This document shows, piece after piece, positions 61,360 to 64,000 of a stretch of DNA of 64,000 nt; within the stretch, counting starts at the first letter, position 1, and each line of letters begins with the position of its first letter. The position numbers and the translations under genes were made by a program. A model generated the notes under the pieces. The model was not told the origin of the DNA. It saw nothing but the letters and a program-made list of their open reading frames with translations, and made no database searches. This stretch comes from Microbacteriaceae bacterium (GTDB lineage: Bacteria > Actinomycetota > Actinomycetes > Actinomycetales > Microbacteriaceae), in NCBI GenBank assembly GCA_014377425.1, contig JACMPQ010000018.1, positions 1-64,000 of the forward strand. Reading direction: 5' to 3'.

Positions 61360-62103
61360 ATGCAAACCCATCGCACCACTCTTGTCGCTGCCAGTGTGTT
61401 TACGGGTCTAGCTCTGGTTGTGCTCCCGGCTGTTGCGGCCAACGCTCACAACTATGCGGTTTCGACCGTCCCGGCCGCAGGGTCCACCCTCGCCCAACTA
61501 CCGGCCGAATTTATCATCACCACCAATGAGGATCTCCTTGACCTCGGGGGTGCCAGCAAGGGGTTTGCCATCGAGATCATGGATGCGGCGGGCAAGTTCT
61601 ATGGAAACGGCTGCGTCTCGGTGCATGGCGCGAGCATGGCCACCGCCGCCGCGGTCGGTACGCCTGGGCCCTACACCGTCATTTGGCAGGGGGTCTCAAT
61701 CGACGGGCACATCGCCTCCGCGAAAATAACCTTCACCTGGCAGCCTTCGGCTCAAACGACACCCTCGGTCGGTTCAGCCACTCCCCCGGTCTGCGGCAAG
61801 GTCAACCCAGAGGCAACAACCGCATCCGCACCCGCAACGCCAACGGCGAGCACAACCGCAACAGGGCCCGCTGTGGTTGACCCCAGCGTGTCCACCGGTC
61901 CCCTGGACAGCTCGGCCGGGAGTGCGTCGGAGGATGCGGCGAAAAAGGAGGCCGCCCGCACCGCCGCCTCTGCCGACACGCTTCTCACCCTGACATCCAT
62001 CGCCGCAGCGGCCCTGGTAATAGCCAGCGCGATCATTGTGTCCCGCCGCCGCACCGCTCGCAAACGTCTACTGGGCGCGCCGGAGGGTCATGCCCAGCGT
62101 TGA
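61360..62103 (+). CDS. CopC-type copper-binding protein with C-terminal membrane anchor
   Basis: A 247-residue secreted protein. The signal peptide ends AANA, so the mature protein starts with His30, the N-terminal histidine that binds Cu(II) in CopC proteins, followed by NYAVSTVPAAGSTLAQLP. A second conserved region, YTVIWQGVSIDGHIASAKITF, carries another likely ligand His. Then come an Ala/Thr/Pro/Ser linker, a membrane helix (LLTLTSIAAAALVIASAIIV) and a basic tail. The role is copper binding at the cell surface. It sits on the opposite strand between clpP2 and clpX. No CopD or copper regulator gene is adjacent. Confidence 0.85.
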   Translation: MQTHRTTLVAASVFTGLALVVLPAVAANAHNYAVSTVPAAGSTLAQLPAEFIITTNEDLLDLGGASKGFAIEIMDAAGKFYGNGCVSVHGASMATAAAVGTPGPYTVIWQGVSIDGHIASAKITFTWQPSAQTTPSVGSATPPVCGKVNPEATTASAPATPTASTTATGPAVVDPSVSTGPLDSSAGSASEDAAKKEAARTAASADTLLTLTSIAAAALVIASAIIVSRRRTARKRLLGAPEGHAQR

Positions 62104-62108
62104 CTCAC

Positions 62109-62152
62109 GCAAAAAATGCCTGCCGAGTGAACTCGGCAGGCATTTTTTGCGA
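62109..62152. terminator. Bidirectional terminator between copC-like gene and clpP2
   Basis: A perfect 12-bp stem TGCCTGCCGAGT/ACTCGGCAGGCA with a GA turn is flanked by AAAAAA on the left and TTTTTT on the right. It can therefore terminate both the plus-strand copC-like gene and the minus-strand clpP operon. Confidence 0.92.
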
Positions 62153-62157
62153 TTTCG

Positions 62158-62817
62158 TTACTTGACCAACACCGGAAGGTTCTTGCGGGTCACCAGAACC
62201 TGGTCGATGAGACCGTACTCAACGGCTGTTGCCGCGCTCAAAATGTTGTCGCGGTCGATGTCCTTGTTCACCTGCTCCGGAGTGCGGTTCGAGTGCGCCG
62301 AAAGGGTTTCCTCCAGCCACGAGCGCATGCGTAAAATCTCGCGCGCCTGAATCTCAATGTCCGAGGCCTGGCCGCGACCGGCATCCCCGGTTGACGGCTG
62401 ATGAATCAGAATGCGGGCGTTAGGCAGGGCCAGACGCTTGCCCGGCGTGCCAGCCGCCAACAGCACGGCGGCGGCGGAGGCTGCCTGCCCGAGGCAGACG
62501 GTCTGAATCTGCGGCCGAATGTACTGCATCGTGTCGTAAATGGCCGTCATCGCGGTGAATGAGCCACCGGGCGAGTTGATGTACATCACGATGTCGCGGT
62601 CGGGGTCCTGGCTCTCCAAAACGAGAAGCTGCGCCATCACGTCGTCGGCCGAGGCGTCATCGATCTGCACACCGAGAAAGACGATGCGGTCTTCGAAAAG
62701 CTTCGCGTAGGGGTCTTGACGCTTATAGCCGTAGGCGGTGCGCTCTTCGAAGGTCGGGAGAATATAACGGGACTCGGCCGAGAGGCCAGAGGTACCGCCG
62801 AAGGATGAGATGTCCAT
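62158..62817 (-). CDS. clpP2: ATP-dependent Clp protease proteolytic subunit, ClpP2 type
   Basis: A 219-residue serine peptidase. The catalytic triad is Ser114 ([11 protein letters not shown]), His139 (ILIHQPS) and probably Asp190 (DIDRDN). The substrate-binding segment [13 protein letters not shown] is conserved. ATG 62817 starts MDISSFGG; the longer open frame runs into clpP1. It lies 10 bp after clpP1 on the same transcript. Actinobacterial ClpP1 and ClpP2 form a mixed tetradecamer that works with ClpX. Confidence 0.95.
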   Translation of the reverse strand: MDISSFGGTSGLSAESRYILPTFEERTAYGYKRQDPYAKLFEDRIVFLGVQIDDASADDVMAQLLVLESQDPDRDIVMYINSPGGSFTAMTAIYDTMQYIRPQIQTVCLGQAASAAAVLLAAGTPGKRLALPNARILIHQPSTGDAGRGQASDIEIQAREILRMRSWLEETLSAHSNRTPEQVNKDIDRDNILSAATAVEYGLIDQVLVTRKNLPVLVK

Positions 62818-62827
62818 GAGGGGTGCC

Positions 62828-63505
62828 TTACTTCTTGGAGGGTGCGTCGGGGGTGGTGGATCCGGCATCCGGGACAACATTGTCGTTCTCAGTGTCCACG
62901 GAGACGTCTTTCTCGGTGACCGCATCATCGGTGCCGCCACCACCGATAACCTCGGAGGCATATTCGCGCAGGTGGTCAACGAAGCCGTACTCCAAAGCCG
63001 ACTTGGCATCAAACCAGTTATCGCGGTCGTTATCGATGAGGATCTGCTCCACCGACTTGCCAGTCTGCTCGGCCGTGAGCTCCGCCATCCGCTTCTTCAT
63101 ATCGAGGATGACGTGAGCCTGGGTTTGAATGTCGGCGCTGGTTCCGCCGAAGCCACCGGAGGGCTGATGCAACAGCACGCGAGCGTTCGGCGTGATGTAA
63201 CGCTTGCCCTTGGTACCGGAAGAAAGGAGGAACTGGCCCATCGAGGCGGCGAGGCCAATACCGACGGTCACGATGTCGTTCGGAACAAAACGCATCGTGT
63301 CGTAAATTGCCATGCCCGCGGTGATCGAGCCACCGGGAGAGTTGATGTACAGGAAGATGTCGCGCTCGGCGTCTTCCGCTGCCAGAAGCAGAATCTTCGC
63401 ACAAATCTCGTTGGCGTTGTCATCACGCACCTCTGATCCAAGCCAGATGATGCGGTCCTTGAGAAGTTGGTCGAAAATGCTGCTAACCAATGCCGGTTGG
63501 GCCAT
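62828..63505 (-). CDS. clpP1: ATP-dependent Clp protease proteolytic subunit, ClpP1 type
   Basis: A 225-residue serine peptidase with Ser88 ([11 protein letters not shown]), His113 (VLLHQPSGG) and probable Asp162 (NDRDNW). The C-terminus has an extension of about 30 residues, rich in Asp, Thr and Pro ([15 protein letters not shown]), not usual for ClpP. It is the first clp gene downstream of tig and cotranscribed with clpP2. Confidence 0.95.
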   Translation of the reverse strand: MAQPALVSSIFDQLLKDRIIWLGSEVRDDNANEICAKILLLAAEDAERDIFLYINSPGGSITAGMAIYDTMRFVPNDIVTVGIGLAASMGQFLLSSGTKGKRYITPNARVLLHQPSGGFGGTSADIQTQAHVILDMKKRMAELTAEQTGKSVEQILIDNDRDNWFDAKSALEYGFVDHLREYASEVIGGGGTDDAVTEKDVSVDTENDNVVPDAGSTTPDAPSKK

Positions 63506-63611
63506 TGTCGCGCTCCGTTTCAGTTGTCGCTTGCTATGAACCTATCGGCAGTTTCCTGCAAGAACCGGGGTGTTCGCCCTCGGCAGATTGTGAGCGAAGC
63601 CACCCACAGAA

Positions 63612-63639
63612 ATGGCCCGGAGCCAAAGCCCCGGGCCAT
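63612..63639 (-). terminator. Terminator-like hairpin after tig
   Basis: On the minus strand ATGGCCCGGGGC-TTTG-GCTCCGGGCCAT forms a near-perfect 12-bp stem, followed by TTCTGTG, a weak T-tract. It lies 38 bp past the tig stop, before clpP1, and could reduce read-through into the clp genes. Confidence 0.65.
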
Positions 63640-63677
63640 CAGCCATCCAAAGAGAACTTCGGACGCTTGGCTGTCAG

Positions 63678-64000
63678 TTAGTGGTTATGACCTGCGTGGT
63701 CATCGTGGTCGTGACCTTCATGGTCGTCGCCCGCCGACGCTTCAACGAAGTCACCATCGCCGACGGTGGAGGCGGTGAAAGCGGAGATGTCCACGGCATT
63801 GCCGTCGGCATCAACAACGTTGGCCTTGCTCAGCACAACGGCCAATGCCTTGCCGCGCGCGACTTCACCGATCATTCCGGGGATCTGGCCGTTGGAGTCG
63901 AGCACCTTGACGAATTCGCCGGGCTCCATGTTGTACTGCGCGGCACCCTGGATCAGGTACTGGGTGAGCTCGTCCTGGCTGACTTTGATCTCTTCGACCT
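63678..64000 (-). CDS. tig: Trigger factor, C-terminal part (5' end outside window)
   Basis: The frame enters at the right edge and reads [20 protein letters not shown], then [40 protein letters not shown], the usual C-terminal arm of trigger factor, the ribosome-bound chaperone. The last ~40 residues are acidic and end in a His-rich tail ([16 protein letters not shown]). About 107 codons are in the window. The position directly upstream of clpP1 supports the call. Confidence 0.92.
   Translation of the reverse strand, partial: VEEIKVSQDELTQYLIQGAAQYNMEPGEFVKVLDSNGQIPGMIGEVARGKALAVVLSKANVVDADGNAVDISAFTASTVGDGDFVEASAGDDHEGHDHDDHAGHNH

Noticed and set aside
61330-61362. Possible iron box before the CopC-like gene (CTTAGCCTTAACC)
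   Set aside because: Only a partial half-site match to the DtxR/IdeR consensus with no symmetric second half.

Overview
The window looks like a contiguous chromosomal segment of a moderately GC-rich actinobacterium, most likely of the family Microbacteriaceae. The reasons are the gene order tig-clpP1-clpP2-clpX, then valS, ileS-folC-DUF4233-ndk, rne, rplU-rpmA-obgE-proB-proA and nadD-rsfS, the actinobacterial DUF4233 and DUF4031 proteins, tRNAs without an encoded CCA, a DtxR/IdeR-type iron box, and an ileS T-box with a very short specifier stem. The family assignment is an inference from context, not from a search.

Left part (1-20.4 kb). A partial gene for a hexapeptide-like beta-helix protein runs off the left edge. 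It diverges from a three-gene iron(III) ABC importer with an IdeR-like operator. Then come a DUF1684 protein, a CAT-anticodon tRNA, a glycosyltransferase and DMT transporter pair, peptide deformylase, an orphan histidine-kinase-like protein whose phospho-acceptor His is Phe, tRNA-Asn, and a dusB-dgt-dnaG-ABC ATPase run. Next is a three-gene locus for a surface polysaccharide: a membrane GT2 synthase of hyaluronan synthase/NodC type, translationally coupled to a membrane-anchored beta-helix protein, followed by a second anchored beta-helix protein.

Middle (20.4-29.1 kb). A complete peptide ABC importer operon (permease, binding protein, permease, two ATPases, PH-domain protein) and a GNAT gene lie between an intact tRNA-Ala(GGC) and a diverged copy of that tRNA's 3' end plus terminator. 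This geometry fits an old tRNA-targeted integration, but no integrase is visible.

Right part (29.1-64 kb). This is mainly conserved housekeeping: ribosome silencing and NAD synthesis, proline synthesis, ObgE and ribosomal proteins L27/L21, a YraQ/YcgQ-type membrane pair, RNase E/G, a VKOR-like protein, Ndk, FolC, IleRS under a translational T-box, an MFS exporter, ValRS, an M3 peptidase, a flavin-dependent oxidoreductase, a BenE-like transporter, and the ClpX/ClpP1P2/trigger factor proteolysis set. A CopC-type copper protein gene is inserted on the opposite strand between clpP2 and clpX.

A recurrent feature of this DNA is short tandem arrays. Units of 6, 15 or 18 bp keep frame inside genes, often at 3' ends. 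Units of 15-20 bp occur between genes. They look like a genome-wide habit of local slippage expansion rather than CRISPRs or regulatory repeats.
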